Shown piece by piece: positions 63,012 to 64,000 of a stretch of DNA of 64,000 nucleotides. The stretch is from Solwaraspora sp. WMMA2056 (GTDB lineage Bacteria; Actinomycetota; Actinomycetes; Mycobacteriales; Micromonosporaceae): assembly GCF_030345095.1 (NCBI RefSeq), contig NZ_CP128360.1, forward strand, positions 4,340,001 through 4,404,000, in the 5' to 3' direction. Position 1 is the first letter of the stretch. Each line of letters opens with the position of its first letter. Made by a program: the position numbers and the translations under genes. The notes beneath the pieces were generated by a model. It was not told the origin of the DNA and made no database searches. It saw nothing but the letters and a program-made list of their open reading frames with translations.

Positions 63012-64000
63012 TCAGGGTCGGGGCGGCCCGGCGGCGGTGGCGGCCCGGCAGCCGGGTGGATCCTCCGGGTGCGCCCGGCCGCAGAAGAAGATCTCCTGCG
63101 GCTCCTGGTCGACCTGCGGCACGCTGGCGACGTACATCAACGACAGGCGTTTCCCCACCGGCTCGCCGGTGCCGGCGTTGAACGTCGTCGGTCCGGTCAC
63201 CCCGTCGTACGCACCGCTGGTGTTCTGCCGCAGTACCTCGGTGAAGAGCGCGACCGCGCTCACCGCCGCCGGATCCCATGGCTGGGAGCCGACGGTCAAC
63301 CGCGCGCCGAGCTCCTTCATCGCGTCGATCAGCATCATCGCCGCGTCGTAGGCCAGCGCGACCCGCTCGCCGACCGGCGGCCCGGCGGTGCCGGTGCAGC
63401 GCCGCTGGCCGAGCAGATCGTCGCGACGGATCAGGTCGAGGAACCGCCGCCGCTTCTCGTCGACGCTGGAGTCGGCGACGAGTCGGCTGCACATCGCCAG
63501 CGCCGCCTTGGACACGTACGTCACCGGCAGGTTGCCGGGCGCATTGGCGCGTAGCTGATGGTTGGCCAGATAACGGTTGACCGAGTCGTCGGCGACGAGG
63601 TGTCGGGGCGGATCGTTGCGGCAGTCCCGCAGCGCCTCCAGGAACTCGTCGAACTCCGAGTAGCGACCGGCGAAGAAGAGCAGCCCGGGGTAGCCGCACT
63701 CGTGCCGCAACGAGTCACCGACCCGGAACGGGGCCACCGTCGCCCGGGTGCCGAACCGGCTCCGCATCCCGGAGACCAACGTGTTGACGTAGAGGTCGTC
63801 GGCGAGCGGGCTGTCGTCGCCGGTGGTGTAGTAGACGTGCGCCTCGGTGACGCCGAGCACGTCGGTGGCGTACGTCGACACCAGCGTCACCTGGTCGACG
63901 TTGGGCGCCACCATCTGCAGGTAGAGCTTCGAGTGCTGGTGCAGCCCGTCGGCGGACAGCGTCGGGGCGATCGCCGGCAGCCGGACCTCGTGCAGCCGTC
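63012..64000 (-). CDS. Periplasmic-binding-like receptor protein (5' end outside window)
   Basis: The frame is open to the right edge; the visible C-terminal 328 residues show a type 1 periplasmic binding fold: QMVAPNVDQVTLVSTYATDVLGVTEAHVYY, ECGYPGLLFFAGRYSEFDEFLEAL, VALAYDAAMMLIDAMKELGARLTVGS, GPTTFNAGTGEPVGK. This resembles branched-chain amino acid/ANF-type receptors. The tail ends in CRAATAAGPPRP. It may be part of a larger sensor; its N-terminus is not visible. Confidence 0.8.
   Translation of the reverse strand, partial: RLHEVRLPAIAPTLSADGLHQHSKLYLQMVAPNVDQVTLVSTYATDVLGVTEAHVYYTTGDDSPLADDLYVNTLVSGMRSRFGTRATVAPFRVGDSLRHECGYPGLLFFAGRYSEFDEFLEALRDCRNDPPRHLVADDSVNRYLANHQLRANAPGNLPVTYVSKAALAMCSRLVADSSVDEKRRRFLDLIRRDDLLGQRRCTGTAGPPVGERVALAYDAAMMLIDAMKELGARLTVGSQPWDPAAVSAVALFTEVLRQNTSGAYDGVTGPTTFNAGTGEPVGKRLSLMYVASVPQVDQEPQEIFFCGRAHPEDPPGCRAATAAGPPRP

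Overview
This is a 64 kb window of very GC-rich DNA. The codon use, SARP-type regulator, MbtH/NRPS remnants, type I-E CRISPR repeat, DUF397/DUF5753 pair, secreted CBM2 enzyme and MhuD homologue all point to a mycelial actinomycete. Micromonosporaceae is my best guess, inferred from gene content only. No database search was possible.

Layout. (1) 1-12101, minus strand: an apparently co-directional biosynthetic block. It has a SARP/NB-ARC regulator (cut by the window edge), a transthyretin-like protein, a HAD phosphatase, CysN, CysD, an MFS exporter, a methyltransferase, a saccharopine-dehydrogenase-like protein, an SDR, a PAPS-type sulfotransferase, a transaldolase-like protein and an alpha/beta hydrolase. 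Together they suggest a sulfated, sugar-phosphate-derived metabolite. (2) 12309-14107, plus: a ThuA/Gfo-Idh-MocA sugar pair. (3) 14411-17447: an MbtH gene, then an NRPS fragment fused by a deletion to the C-terminal part of an iron alcohol dehydrogenase. (4) 17509-25362: a complete L-rhamnose to pyruvate operon (rhaI, rhaEW, rhaB, lutABC) behind two LacI-type operators. (5) 25440-26715: a graveyard of an SDR tail, an ISL3 transposase piece, a truncated SRPBCC gene and a serine-recombinase tail that reads into a tRNA-Leu(GAG). (6) 26861-30807: a copper monooxygenase lipoprotein and phosphoketolase. (7) 30859-35605: a probable conflict/defence locus. A nucleosidase and a four-TM protein are translationally coupled and share an amyloid-like motif; next to them are an NrtR-like NUDIX protein and a small membrane protein. 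(8) 35760-46600: mhuD, a K+ channel, a LacI regulator with a striking double operator, an MscS channel, two copper proteins, small membrane/zinc-ribbon proteins, a frameshifted GNAT gene and an XRE/DUF397 pair. (9) 46734-48591: an orphan CRISPR array of 31 repeats. (10) 48779-64000: PaaX, a secreted esterase-CBM2, GDH, PadR/HAAS, a P450 with a 29-aa aromatic-tailed precursor peptide (probable P450-RiPP), a subtilase, an iron-box-controlled siderophore-interacting protein, a rhodanese, a Tat amidase, a sigma factor with a beta-propeller protein, and a partial periplasmic-binding-like protein.

Most promising novelties: the P450-RiPP pair at 54089-55505 and the shared-motif nucleosidase/membrane-protein pair at 30859-34100.
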